This document shows positions 9,144 through 17,210 of a stretch of 64,000 bases of DNA, in pieces. A program made the position numbers and the translations under genes. Each line of letters begins with the position of its first letter. Position 1 is the first letter of the stretch. Source of the DNA: Parvibaculaceae bacterium PLY_AMNH_Bact1 (lineage in GTDB: Bacteria; Pseudomonadota; Alphaproteobacteria; Parvibaculales; Parvibaculaceae); NCBI GenBank assembly GCA_032881465.1, contig CP126168.1, positions 2,604,001 through 2,668,000 on the forward strand, written 5' to 3'. The notes under the pieces were generated by a model. That model was not told the DNA's origin, made no database searches, and was given only the letters and a program-made list of their open reading frames with translations.

Positions 9144-10277
9144 ATGCGCTTGCGAACCTTCATCGCTGACTCCATGGCCGAGGCTGTAGATCAGGTCCGC
9201 GAGGCCATGGGCGTGGACGCAATCATTGTGTCCAGCATCGAAGGAGAGAATGGTGGGTTTGAAGTCACTGCTACGCTAGATCAGCGAGCCCAGGATCGCC
9301 CGACCCCCGCCCCGTCCGAAGAGACAGTTCTCGAAGAGATCCTGAAGGAACATTTGAGTGCATCAACAAAATCAGTCGATACACCTCACACCCATCCGGC
9401 CGAACGAGCCGACGAGCAGATCACACAGACAGCGCCCAAATCAGTTCTATCCGAGACCTCTCTGTTGAAGGTGCTGGAAGATCAAGGCGTGCCTGCTATT
9501 CTGGCAAGTGCACTAACGCAACAAGCAATGAGCGCAGGGATCGATGACCCTACCAGCGCCCTGGCGACAGCCCTGGCAGACCGCTTTTCCTTTGACCCGC
9601 TTCCCATCGCACCATCCCACCCTATTATGGCGGTCGGACTGCCTGGTCACGGAAAGACGGTGACGATCGCCAAGCTCGCCGCACGCGCTGCGCTCGAGAA
9701 CGTGCACGCACAAGTCGTCTCAACAGATGCGGAACGCACCGGCGCACAAGCACAGGCAGAAGCCTACGGAAATTTGCTGCAAATACCGGTACACCATGCA
9801 GAGACAGTCGACGCGATGGGGCTGGTCCTGGATCAGCGCACAGATCGCATGGGCGTAGAAGCGGCCGACCGGCGCGAAGCCTGCTTCATCGACACCGCTG
9901 CGGCTACCCTCCTAACACAAGAAGGCCGCCAGACACTTCAACGTCAGATCGACGCAGGACAGCAAATCTCTGGTGCTGAACCTGTTCTGGTTCTCGCAGC
10001 GAGTGGGGATGCGCGCAGCATGGCTGAAACCGCCCAGGACTTCGCTAACCTCGGCGTCCGTCGTATGATCATTACACAACTCGATGTGTCACGTCGCTTT
10101 GGTGGCATTCTTGCCGCAGCTGAAATCGCCGAACTCTCATTTGCGCAATTCTCTGACACACCCTACCTAGCCCGCGGCGCGTCCGCCGCGACACCGATGC
10201 GGTTGGCACAGATGCTATTGGGACAAATGGTAAAAGCACCGCTTACGGAACATAACAGTCCCATTTCGGCAGACTAG
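9144..10277 (+). CDS. flhF: FlhF-like SRP-family GTPase, divergent
   Basis: 377 residues. The N-terminal segment MRLRTFIADSMAEAVDQVRE-MGVDAIIVSS is typical of FlhF, and it is followed by a linker and an SRP-type NG domain from about residue 150. The P-loop is GLPGHGKT. The next motif is STDAERTGAQAQAEAYG (equivalent to DTxRxGA), then FIDTAA (where DTAG is usual) and TQLD. FlhF normally places the flagellum at a pole and regulates its number. The altered G3 motif suggests weakened or altered GTP hydrolysis, which is inference. It follows flhA closely. Confidence 0.8.
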   Translation: MRLRTFIADSMAEAVDQVREAMGVDAIIVSSIEGENGGFEVTATLDQRAQDRPTPAPSEETVLEEILKEHLSASTKSVDTPHTHPAERADEQITQTAPKSVLSETSLLKVLEDQGVPAILASALTQQAMSAGIDDPTSALATALADRFSFDPLPIAPSHPIMAVGLPGHGKTVTIAKLAARAALENVHAQVVSTDAERTGAQAQAEAYGNLLQIPVHHAETVDAMGLVLDQRTDRMGVEAADRREACFIDTAAATLLTQEGRQTLQRQIDAGQQISGAEPVLVLAASGDARSMAETAQDFANLGVRRMIITQLDVSRRFGGILAAAEIAELSFAQFSDTPYLARGASAATPMRLAQMLLGQMVKAPLTEHNSPISAD

Positions 10278-10421
10278 CGGCAAAAATTCGGCAGATTCCT
10301 TGAGCAGTTAACCTCGTCCAAATTAGATGTGGGATTACGCCCCTTTCCTCATGTACCCTAGCAATTGGTCACTTGGGCGCGGCACCCGGGTGAGACTGAA
10401 CGACAATTCGGGGGAAATATA

Positions 10422-10742
10422 GTGAACGACATTCTTAATCAGGCCATCGCCCTCTTCCAGCAGGGCTTTGATACCGTAAACTCAATTCAGGGTTTGATTA
10501 TCGCGCTGATCGCTGCATTTTTGATGCGCAGGTTTGGACAGATCATCGCCTGGACCTTTGCAGCCACAATCATCCATGAGGTTGTTTCAGCTGGGCGGAG
10601 ATACCTTGCTGGTGACACAAGTCCATTGCCAAACCTGACCGACGTGGATGGCGATCTAAAACTTATCGGAATCAGGTTTCTGGGATACCTTGTTGCAATT
10701 GCGGTTCTTTACATCGTCCGCCGAATTGTGATGAACCGATAG
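10422..10742 (+). CDS. Small two-helix membrane protein of unknown function downstream of flhF
   Basis: About 106 residues starting at a GTG (10422) preceded by CGGGGGAAATATA, a good ribosome site; a TTG at 10365 is possible but has none. Two membrane segments are visible: GLIIALIAAFLMRR and about 75-95 (IRFLGYLVAIAVLYIV). Several Arg residues flank each helix. I do not recognise the family. The gene is downstream of flhF with a 144-bp gap holding a TTAACC motif (near 10307), so it may have its own promoter. A function in motility or envelope is only suggested by location. Confidence 0.6.
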   Translation: MNDILNQAIALFQQGFDTVNSIQGLIIALIAAFLMRRFGQIIAWTFAATIIHEVVSAGRRYLAGDTSPLPNLTDVDGDLKLIGIRFLGYLVAIAVLYIVRRIVMNR

Positions 10743-10757
10743 TAGGCGACAGGAAAC

Positions 10758-11243
10758 TCAGTCGCGGAAGTTTTCGAACTGAAGCGGCTGCTCACCGCCC
10801 TTTTCTTTCAGAAACGCGATGACTTCTTGTAGGTCGTCGCGTTTTTTCCCTGTGATGCGCAGCTCGTCACCCTGAATGGCAACCTGGACCTTCATCTTGG
10901 TCCCTTTAATCTCTTTCACGAGTTTCTTAGCGAGATCCTTCGCAATACCCTGCTTGATCTCCACTTTCTGTCGCACACTTTGACCGGCAGCCGGTTCGAC
11001 CGACTTATAGTCAAGCATGCCAGGCTCTATGCCACGCCGGGACAGATGGCCTTGCAAAAGCTCCTGAACCTGCTTCAACTTCAGATCATCATCGGCATTG
11101 ATAGTGATTTCGGCCTCATCCAGCACAACAGTGCTCTTTGACCCCTTAAAATCGTAGCGCTGACCAATCTCGCGCATCACATTTTGGATGGCATTATCGA
11201 CCTCAGCCAAATCAGTCTTCGAAACAACATCAAATGATGGCAT
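10758..11243 (-). CDS. yajQ: YajQ-family nucleotide-binding protein
   Basis: 161 residues matching the YajQ (UPF0234/DUF520) family across its whole length: MPSFDVVSKTDLAEVDNAI at the start, QRYDFKGSKSTV, the KQVQELLQGHLSRRGIEP stretch, and QVAIQGDELRITGKKRDDLQ near the end. The fold is two ferredoxin-like domains. Some members bind cyclic di-GMP and modulate transcription; whether this one does is not visible. It is convergent with the small membrane gene (15 bases apart) and lies on the same strand as fliJ-fliI. Length is normal. Confidence 0.93.
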   Translation of the reverse strand: MPSFDVVSKTDLAEVDNAIQNVMREIGQRYDFKGSKSTVVLDEAEITINADDDLKLKQVQELLQGHLSRRGIEPGMLDYKSVEPAAGQSVRQKVEIKQGIAKDLAKKLVKEIKGTKMKVQVAIQGDELRITGKKRDDLQEVIAFLKEKGGEQPLQFENFRD

Positions 11244-11337
11244 GACAATGCACTCTCTCTGCTCAGGATGATGAGAGGCGCATTCTAACCAACTATTGCA
11301 TGAGGAAAAGGAGCAAACTGACGCAAAGGTGCATCTT

Positions 11338-11769
11338 CTATTGGTTGCTCGCCTCGATATTGCCCTGACGGTGAATATTGAGAGAAATCTCGTCCATCTC
11401 TTTTTGATCGAGCCGGACAGCTTCTTTCTTCACCCGCCGCTTCCGATTTTCTTCCATCAGCTCATATTTTTTGAGATCGCGGTAGCTGTCAGCCAATTGT
11501 TCTTTGGCATCATCCAGCTGTTTGCTGATCTCATCAATGGACTGAAGAAGATTTTCGCGGCGGACCAGCATTGATTTGGCGAACATCGGATAGGCAAAGT
11601 GCCCCACATCCGAAATGCCCGCTTTATCTTGTTCCGCCTGGACCTGTTTGTTCAAATCACCTTCACGGCGATGGAACTCATCCAACATGGACTCCAGATC
11701 TGCGACCTGGCGTCGGCGTTCATCGACCTGAAATCGATGCAACCGAATTAGCGACTCTTTGTTTCTCAT
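11338..11769 (-). CDS. fliJ: Flagellar export chaperone FliJ
   Basis: 143 residues, almost entirely charged coiled coil (for example RLHRFQVDERRRQVADLESM and RENLLQSIDEISKQLDDAKE), of the usual FliJ length. FliJ acts as the central stalk in the FliI ATPase hexamer and escorts chaperones. The ATG at 11769 overlaps the fliI stop in a TGATG arrangement, indicating coupled translation; a GTG one codon upstream is the alternative. Sequence conservation in FliJ is low, so the call relies on coiled-coil character plus the fliI linkage. Confidence 0.85.
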   Translation of the reverse strand: MRNKESLIRLHRFQVDERRRQVADLESMLDEFHRREGDLNKQVQAEQDKAGISDVGHFAYPMFAKSMLVRRENLLQSIDEISKQLDDAKEQLADSYRDLKKYELMEENRKRRVKKEAVRLDQKEMDEISLNIHRQGNIEASNQ

Positions 11770-13130
11770 CACTCACCCTCCTGGGCCTCACTTGTGTCCA
11801 CTGGTTGAGCGCGCAAAATCTCTTCCAGTAAACCAAATCCAGCAGCTCTGTCGGTCTGCTCAGACTTCGCCTGCGATAGGAATCCTTCCAAGGCAGGCTG
11901 ATAAAAAATGGCCTCATCTACTTTTCCGTCAGAGCCAGGCCGGTACGCACCCAGACGGATTAACTCTTCCATATCGTCATATGTCGCGAGCAACTGCCGC
12001 GCTTGCCCAATCAGCTCCTGCTGCTCGGGTTCGTTACATGACGGCATTGTCCGTGAAACAGATTTCAAAATGTTTATCGCCGGATACCGGCCACGCTCTG
12101 CGATCGAACGTTCCATAACAATGTGCCCGTCGAGAATACCGCGCACGCTGTCGGCAACGGGCTCATCATGGTCGTCCCCATCCACAAGAACAGTGAAAAG
12201 TCCTGTAATCGACCCAGCTCCTGTGCCGGGTCCGGCCCGCTCCAGAAGCTTAGGCAGCTCAGAGAAGACGGTTGGCGTATATCCCTTGCTTGCCGGAGGC
12301 TCACCGCAGGAAAGACCAATTTCCCGTTGTGCCATGGCAAAACGCGTGACGCTATCCATCATGCAGAGGACTTGAGACTCCTGATCGCGAAAATATTCAG
12401 CGATCGCCATCGTCAGCAGCGCCGCCTGGCGCCGCATCAATGCAGTTTCATCTGAAGTCGCCACCACCACGACAGAGCGGGCTAGCCCTTCAGGCCCCAA
12501 ATCATCTTCAATAAATTCCTGAACCTCACGACCACGTTCGCCAATCAACCCAACAACAGCGACATCACAGGCCGTATTGCGCGCCATCATGGACATAAGG
12601 ACCGACTTGCCAACGCCGGAACCTGCAAAAATGCCCATGCGCTGCCCTGAGCAACAGGTCGCAAACGTGTTCAGAGCGCGAACACCGAGATCAATCGGAC
12701 CGCCCACCCGGCTCCGCAAATGAGCGGGGGGTGGCGAACTCCTTAGGTGATAGGGATGAGGCCCCTGTTGGAGCGGTCCTTTGCCGTCGATCGGCTCTCC
12801 CATCGCATTGATGACGCGCCCCAGCCAAGCTGGTGAAGGATGAACCGCGGGAACATTTTCATGAATAGCGGCATGTGCGCCGACGCCAATGCCGTCAAGA
12901 GAGCCAAATGGAAGACATAGAGCACGGTCAGACCGAAATCCCACAACCTCTGCGAGGATCTGGCGCCCCCCGCGCGCTGTAATTTCCACGCGACTGCCGA
13001 CGCTCATGGCATGCAAGGGCCCCGCGATCTCCACCATGAGCCCTTGTACGCTCACGACGCGACCATAATAGGTAACCTCTTGAATTTCCTGGATTTCTGC
13101 CAGCAGAGCGCGCAAAGAACCTGTCCCCAA
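11769..13130 (-). CDS. fliI: Flagellum-specific export ATPase FliI
   Basis: 453 residues with the F1/type III ATPase core: Walker [15 protein letters not shown], the [12 protein letters not shown] motif, Walker [19 protein letters not shown], and the [18 protein letters not shown] segment typical of secretion ATPases. FliI forms a hexamer under the export gate and helps unload substrates. It forms a minus-strand pair with fliJ, separated from the rest of the flagellar genes and divergent from ctrA. The longest frame begins at a TTG at 13130 with no clear ribosome site, so the exact start is uncertain. Confidence 0.94.
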   Translation of the reverse strand: MGTGSLRALLAEIQEIQEVTYYGRVVSVQGLMVEIAGPLHAMSVGSRVEITARGGRQILAEVVGFRSDRALCLPFGSLDGIGVGAHAAIHENVPAVHPSPAWLGRVINAMGEPIDGKGPLQQGPHPYHLRSSPPPAHLRSRVGGPIDLGVRALNTFATCCSGQRMGIFAGSGVGKSVLMSMMARNTACDVAVVGLIGERGREVQEFIEDDLGPEGLARSVVVVATSDETALMRRQAALLTMAIAEYFRDQESQVLCMMDSVTRFAMAQREIGLSCGEPPASKGYTPTVFSELPKLLERAGPGTGAGSITGLFTVLVDGDDHDEPVADSVRGILDGHIVMERSIAERGRYPAINILKSVSRTMPSCNEPEQQELIGQARQLLATYDDMEELIRLGAYRPGSDGKVDEAIFYQPALEGFLSQAKSEQTDRAAGFGLLEEILRAQPVDTSEAQEGE

Positions 13131-13271
13131 TCAAGCCGAAAAGACGGCTGAAACAACTCAGGTAGGCATAATGTGCCGGAAGGCTTTAAGACGCGGTAAA
13201 CCTTGGACACAACCATTGGGGATAAGACGATCTCCTTCTTAGGGCGATATTTATTAGGCTAACTGGAGTAT

Positions 13272-13362
13272 GAATCCGGTATTCGAAAATTTTGTGTATT
13301 TTTTTCGATCTGATTAACCTTTGTTAACCAAATCAGCTTATGTTTCTGAATATGGATTAACC
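13272..13362 (+). promoter_or_regulatory. Putative cell-cycle control region of ctrA (GANTC and TTAA half-sites)
   Basis: Upstream of ctrA there is one GAATC (GANTC) at 13272-13276. A symmetric pair TTAA-N6-TTAACC lies at 13314-13329, and a further TTAACC at 13357-13362. CtrA sites are TTAA-N7-TTAA or TTAACC half-sites, and the Caulobacter ctrA promoter is controlled by CtrA and by CcrM methylation of a GANTC. The pair spacing is six, not seven. The same spacer also serves fliI on the other strand. Confidence 0.5.
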
Positions 13363-13407
13363 AAGGGGAGCCGGGTTGCGGTGACGTAGGGCCCGGTCAG
13401 ACTTGCG

Positions 13408-14109
13408 ATGCGAGTTCTGCTGATTGAAGACGATAGCGCGACAGCGCAGAGCATTGATTTGATGCTCAAATCTGAGGGTTTCAACGTTTACACCACCGAT
13501 TTAGGTGAAGAAGGCGTCGACCTCGGCAAATTGTATGATTACGACATTATCCTGCTGGATCTTAACCTGCCGGATATGAGTGGATATGAGGTCCTTAAGA
13601 CATTGCGCACAGGCAAGGTCGGAACCCCAATTCTCATCCTGTCCGGCCTAGCCGGCATTGAGAACAAGGTTCGTGGTCTGGGCTTTGGCGCAGATGACTA
13701 TATGACCAAGCCGTTCCACAAGGATGAGCTGGTCGCGCGTATCCACGCTGTGGTTCGCCGTTCCAAGGGTCATTCTCAGTCTGTCATCACGACAGGCAAG
13801 CTGACGGTCAATCTGGACACAAAAACGGTGGAAGTCGACGCTCAACGCGTTCATCTCACCGGCAAGGAATACCAGATGCTGGAGCTACTCTCGCTCCGCA
13901 AAGGCACCACGCTCACTAAAGAGATGTTCCTAAACCATCTCTATGGCGGTATGGACGAGCCTGAACTCAAGATCATTGATGTGTTCATCTGTAAGCTCCG
14001 CAAGAAACTTGCAGCGGCTACGAATGGTGAACATTACATCGAAACTGTCTGGGGCCGCGGCTACGTTCTGCGTGACCCGGTTGCAGAGGTCGAAAAGGCA
14101 ACAGCCTAA
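13408..14109 (+). CDS. ctrA: Cell-cycle response regulator CtrA
   Basis: 233 residues, an OmpR-type regulator. The receiver domain has the acidic pair EDD (7-9), phosphoacceptor Asp51 in [11 protein letters not shown], and the TKPF lysine. The winged-helix DNA-binding domain starts at about residue 125 with [18 protein letters not shown] and ends [12 protein letters not shown]. This near-full-length pattern is the CtrA signature. In alphaproteobacteria CtrA is phosphorylated through ChpT (encoded 6 kb downstream) and controls flagellar, chemotaxis and division genes. SciP (start of window) would antagonise it. It is monocistronic, with a hairpin terminator after it. Confidence 0.96.
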   Translation: MRVLLIEDDSATAQSIDLMLKSEGFNVYTTDLGEEGVDLGKLYDYDIILLDLNLPDMSGYEVLKTLRTGKVGTPILILSGLAGIENKVRGLGFGADDYMTKPFHKDELVARIHAVVRRSKGHSQSVITTGKLTVNLDTKTVEVDAQRVHLTGKEYQMLELLSLRKGTTLTKEMFLNHLYGGMDEPELKIIDVFICKLRKKLAAATNGEHYIETVWGRGYVLRDPVAEVEKATA

Positions 14110-14236
14110 ACGACTAAAAACGAGCTTCTCTCTCTGCGCTATCTGGGGGAGATGAAAGGACGCTGCTTCGGGGGGAGCGCGTCCTTTCTTACTATCTGCA
14201 CCCTATTCACACTTAAGACCAACACCCGAACACAAA

Positions 14237-14263
14237 AAAGCCGCCTGCACTGCAGACGGCTTT
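14237..14263. terminator. Bidirectional terminator between ctrA and cheR
   Basis: An AAAGCCGCCTGCA arm (14237-14249) pairs with TGCAGACGGCTTT (14251-14263), with one mismatch and a single-base loop centre. The A-run before and T-run after make it usable from both strands, serving the convergent ctrA and cheR. Confidence 0.75.
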
Positions 14264-14286
14264 CTGTTGAGCACATGTCGATAAGA

Positions 14287-15123
14287 TCAGGCGACAGCAG
14301 CGCCCTTCAACTGAGCTGCAGGTACATAAAGCCCACGTTGACCGGCTTGTGGTTTGAATGAATCAGTGATCCCGATAACAGTTTCTGCTGCCCCAAGGAA
14401 CAGGTATCCATCAGGAGCAAGCATCTGCGACATGCGCTCAAGGATCTCTGCTTTTGTTGGCTGATCGAAATAGATCAGAACATTCCGGCAAAAAATGACA
14501 TCGAACTTGCCCAGACTATTGAAATTTTCCAGAAGGTTCAGCTTGCGGTACTGAACCATGGACCGAATTTCGGAAGCGACCTCCCAGTCATTACCTTCCT
14601 GCTTGAAATATTTCATGAGCATCTGAACCGGCAGACCGCGTTGAACTTCAAACTGCGTGTACTGCCCCAGCTTTGCTCGTCGCAGAACGTCTGTCGACAA
14701 GTCTGTCCCAACGATCTCACTGGTCCAGGCGGGGTTTTTCTCCGCCCATTCCTTCAAGATCATGGCGATCGAATAGGGCTCCTGCCCTGTTGATGCAGCA
14801 GCGCACCAGATACGAAGTTTACGGGAAGCTCCACGAGTCTCCTGAAACTTTGGAAGCACCGTCTCCTCAAAAATCGTGAAAGGTGTTTTGTCCCTAAAGA
14901 AGAACGACTCATTCGTCGTCATCGCTTCTGTGACTTCATCAAGCAACGCTTTTTGCGCACCAGACCGCATCTTCTTCACCAGGCCGGACACATCGTCCAG
15001 GCCTTGCTCACGGGCGATAGGTAACAGGCGGCTTTCAATCAGATAGCCTTTGCTTTCGCTGACGACCAGCCCAGATTCCTTCTTAAGGAAATCAGCCAGG
15101 TACGAAAATTCCTCTGGCGTCAT
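14287..15123 (-). CDS. cheR: Chemotaxis protein methyltransferase CheR
   Basis: 278 residues with the CheR N-terminal helical domain (1-75) and the SAM-dependent methyltransferase domain. Motifs visible are EAMTTNESFFFRD, RIWCAAASTGQEPYSIAM (SAM loop), DVIFCRNVLIYFD and GYLFLGAAETV. It methylates glutamates on chemoreceptors for adaptation. The start overlaps the cheB stop by 4 bases (ATGA). It is the last gene of the five-gene minus-strand che run. No chemoreceptor gene is in the window. Confidence 0.95.
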   Translation of the reverse strand: MTPEEFSYLADFLKKESGLVVSESKGYLIESRLLPIAREQGLDDVSGLVKKMRSGAQKALLDEVTEAMTTNESFFFRDKTPFTIFEETVLPKFQETRGASRKLRIWCAAASTGQEPYSIAMILKEWAEKNPAWTSEIVGTDLSTDVLRRAKLGQYTQFEVQRGLPVQMLMKYFKQEGNDWEVASEIRSMVQYRKLNLLENFNSLGKFDVIFCRNVLIYFDQPTKAEILERMSQMLAPDGYLFLGAAETVIGITDSFKPQAGQRGLYVPAAQLKGAAVA

Positions 15124-16268
15124 AGCCGTCTCCCTTCAATAAGCTTCGATGCCACGTCGGACAGTTCTTTTAGCGGCACTACCTTGTGGCATATGCCTGC
15201 TTGAGCAACGGCACCTGGCATTCCCCAGACCACACTCGAAGCTTCGTCCTGGGCAATGATCGTGCCCCCTTCAGACTGAACACGTGTCGAGCCATCTCTT
15301 CCGTCGTGTCCCATACCCGTCAAAATACAAACCAACAATGACGCGCCATAAATCGGAACGAGGCTATCTAGCATCGGGTCAACAGCTGGCTTACAAAAGT
15401 TGACCGGTGGACCATCATCCAGATGGATGCGAACACTTGTGCCCTCTTGTTTCATGATCATGTGCTTGCCACCGGGAGCAACATAGATCTTCCCAGGCTC
15501 CACAAGCATGCCTTCCTCACCCTCAACGCACGTGCGATTTGCGCTTCCGCTAAGATGCTCAGCCAGGATCGCTGTAAAAGTCGGCGGCATATGCTGTGTA
15601 ATAACGACAGGAATTTTTGATAGGGAAGGTGACAATGCTTCAAAGAAATCAAACAGCGCCTTCGGCCCGCCTGTGGAACTTCCGACCGCCAAAATTCTCG
15701 GCCGTGTTTTGGATGCTGGCTTAAACTGGAGACCTGGAGCTGCCGCAGCAGCCTCCATCGTGCCCTTAGCAATTGCCGTCTTTTCAGCAGCAAATACGCG
15801 GCGTGGTGCGTTTGGTTTTCTAGCTTGTCCAACTGCTCTGATCTTATCGACCAGCTCAGTTTGGAATCCCTCAGATGCATAGCCGTCGCGTGTAGACTCT
15901 GGCTTCGGCACATAGTCTGTCGCCCCGAGGGTCAAAGCCTTAATCGAAATGCTGGCATTTCTGCGCGTCAAGGTCGATGCCATTAGAACACGAGAAGATG
16001 GCGAAGCCTCCAGTATTTTTGGAAGCGCCGTTAGCCCATCCATCACCGGCATTTCAATGTCAAGGACGACCACATCTGGTTTGATCTTGGCGGCCTGCGC
16101 CACCGCATCTTGTCCGTTGCGGCATCGGGCCACAACATCCATGTCCGGCAAGGCATCGAGCCACCGGCCGATCAAGCCACGAATGACGACGGAGTCATCC
16201 ACAATCATGACTTTGATTTTTGCGCCGCCACTACTCGCGGGCGAAGATTGCTTCTCTAACGCTGGCAC
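15120..16268 (-). CDS. cheB: Chemotaxis response regulator and methylesterase CheB
   Basis: 382 residues. The receiver domain (about 18-135) has phosphoacceptor Asp70 in VVVLDIEMPVMDG. After a linker comes the C-terminal methylesterase with the catalytic serine in AVGSSTGGPKAL, the histidine in VVITQHMPP and the aspartate in CILTGMGHDGRDGS. Phosphorylated by CheA, it demethylates or deamidates chemoreceptors, opposing CheR. The N-terminus has about 15 extra residues before the receiver core, so an internal start is possible. It is in an operon with cheY upstream and cheR downstream. Confidence 0.95.
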   Translation of the reverse strand: MPALEKQSSPASSGGAKIKVMIVDDSVVIRGLIGRWLDALPDMDVVARCRNGQDAVAQAAKIKPDVVVLDIEMPVMDGLTALPKILEASPSSRVLMASTLTRRNASISIKALTLGATDYVPKPESTRDGYASEGFQTELVDKIRAVGQARKPNAPRRVFAAEKTAIAKGTMEAAAAAPGLQFKPASKTRPRILAVGSSTGGPKALFDFFEALSPSLSKIPVVITQHMPPTFTAILAEHLSGSANRTCVEGEEGMLVEPGKIYVAPGGKHMIMKQEGTSVRIHLDDGPPVNFCKPAVDPMLDSLVPIYGASLLVCILTGMGHDGRDGSTRVQSEGGTIIAQDEASSVVWGMPGAVAQAGICHKVVPLKELSDVASKLIEGRRL

Positions 16269-16299
16269 TTTACTGCAACCTACCTAAATGAGTTCGGTA

Positions 16300-16668
16300 C
16301 TAAATGAGCCCTGCTTGGGCGAACTTGGACTCAATAATTTCTTTGTCGAAGGGCTTCATGATGTACTCATTGGCCCCTGCTGAGATGGCATCTTTGATAT
16401 GTGCCATGTCATTTTCTGTCGTGCAGAAGACAACAATGGGCTCATCACCACCGTCCGACTTGCGAAGGGCCGTCAGAAACTCCAGCCCATCCATCACCGG
16501 CATATTCCAGTCAAGCAAGACAGCATCGGGCATTGAACCGGCACATTGGTCCAATGCCTGCTTGCCGTCAGCAGCTTCGGCGATGGAAAAATCCATCTCC
16601 TCAAGAATCCGCCGGGCAACCTTTCGGATCACCGAGCTGTCATCTACTACCAAACATGTTTTCATCAT
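16300..16668 (-). CDS. cheY: Chemotaxis response regulator CheY
   Basis: 122 residues, a stand-alone receiver: VVDDSSVIRKVARRIL at the start, phosphoacceptor Asp in LLDWNMPVMDGLEF (residue 53), the switch Thr region VVFCTTENDM, and Lys in IMKPFDKE. Phosphorylated by CheA, it should bind FliM and set motor direction. It lies between cheW and cheB. Two ATG codons open the frame; either is possible, a one-residue difference. Confidence 0.93.
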   Translation of the reverse strand: MMKTCLVVDDSSVIRKVARRILEEMDFSIAEAADGKQALDQCAGSMPDAVLLDWNMPVMDGLEFLTALRKSDGGDEPIVVFCTTENDMAHIKDAISAGANEYIMKPFDKEIIESKFAQAGLI

Positions 16669-16694
16669 CTTGTCCCTAGCTTCACCACCCAGCC

Positions 16695-17210
16695 TTAGGC
16701 CGCGATCGAACGTCCTTGAAAGTCGAGAACCTTTTCCACGTCAATAAGGACCATCAAACGGTCTTTGAGCTGCTGAACACCCATCGAAATGGAGCGCCAG
16801 CGCGGATCAAGGTTAGAAGGGTTACGCTCAAGCGAAGAGTCGCTTACGCGCAACACTTCACCCACGCTGTCGATAACAAGCCCGTATGACTCACCTCGAT
16901 ACTCGACGCCGACCGCAAGGCCGGTTTTTCCATCTGCTCTTGGCTCCAAGTCCAGACGACGGCGCATATCAATCGCCGTAACGATACGGCCACGCATGTT
17001 AAGCACACCCGCAACCTCGGGCATCGCCATGGGAACAGGCGTAACTGACTCAGGCATAAAGACGTCCTGCACCATCGGGACGGATATCCCGAAAAGCTGA
17101 TCACCGATCATTACAGTGATGTATTCCGACGTCGCACCATCAAGAACAAAACTATCATCTGTCGTTCCCACAGTTTCGTCCAAACCAGCTGATTCACTAG
17201 ACGCACTCAT
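16695..17210 (-). CDS. cheW: Chemotaxis coupling protein CheW
   Basis: 171 residues: an acidic N-terminal tail (1-25) and a single CheW domain with YITVMIGDQLFGISVPMVQD, EVAGVLNMRGRIVTAIDMRR, and LVIDSVGEVLRVSD. It bridges chemoreceptors to CheA. The N-terminal tail is slightly longer than in enteric CheW. The start overlaps the cheA stop by 4 bases, so the two are probably translationally coupled. Together with two CheW-type domains in CheA, this locus encodes three coupling domains. Confidence 0.94.
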   Translation of the reverse strand: MSASSESAGLDETVGTTDDSFVLDGATSEYITVMIGDQLFGISVPMVQDVFMPESVTPVPMAMPEVAGVLNMRGRIVTAIDMRRRLDLEPRADGKTGLAVGVEYRGESYGLVIDSVGEVLRVSDSSLERNPSNLDPRWRSISMGVQQLKDRLMVLIDVEKVLDFQGRSIAA

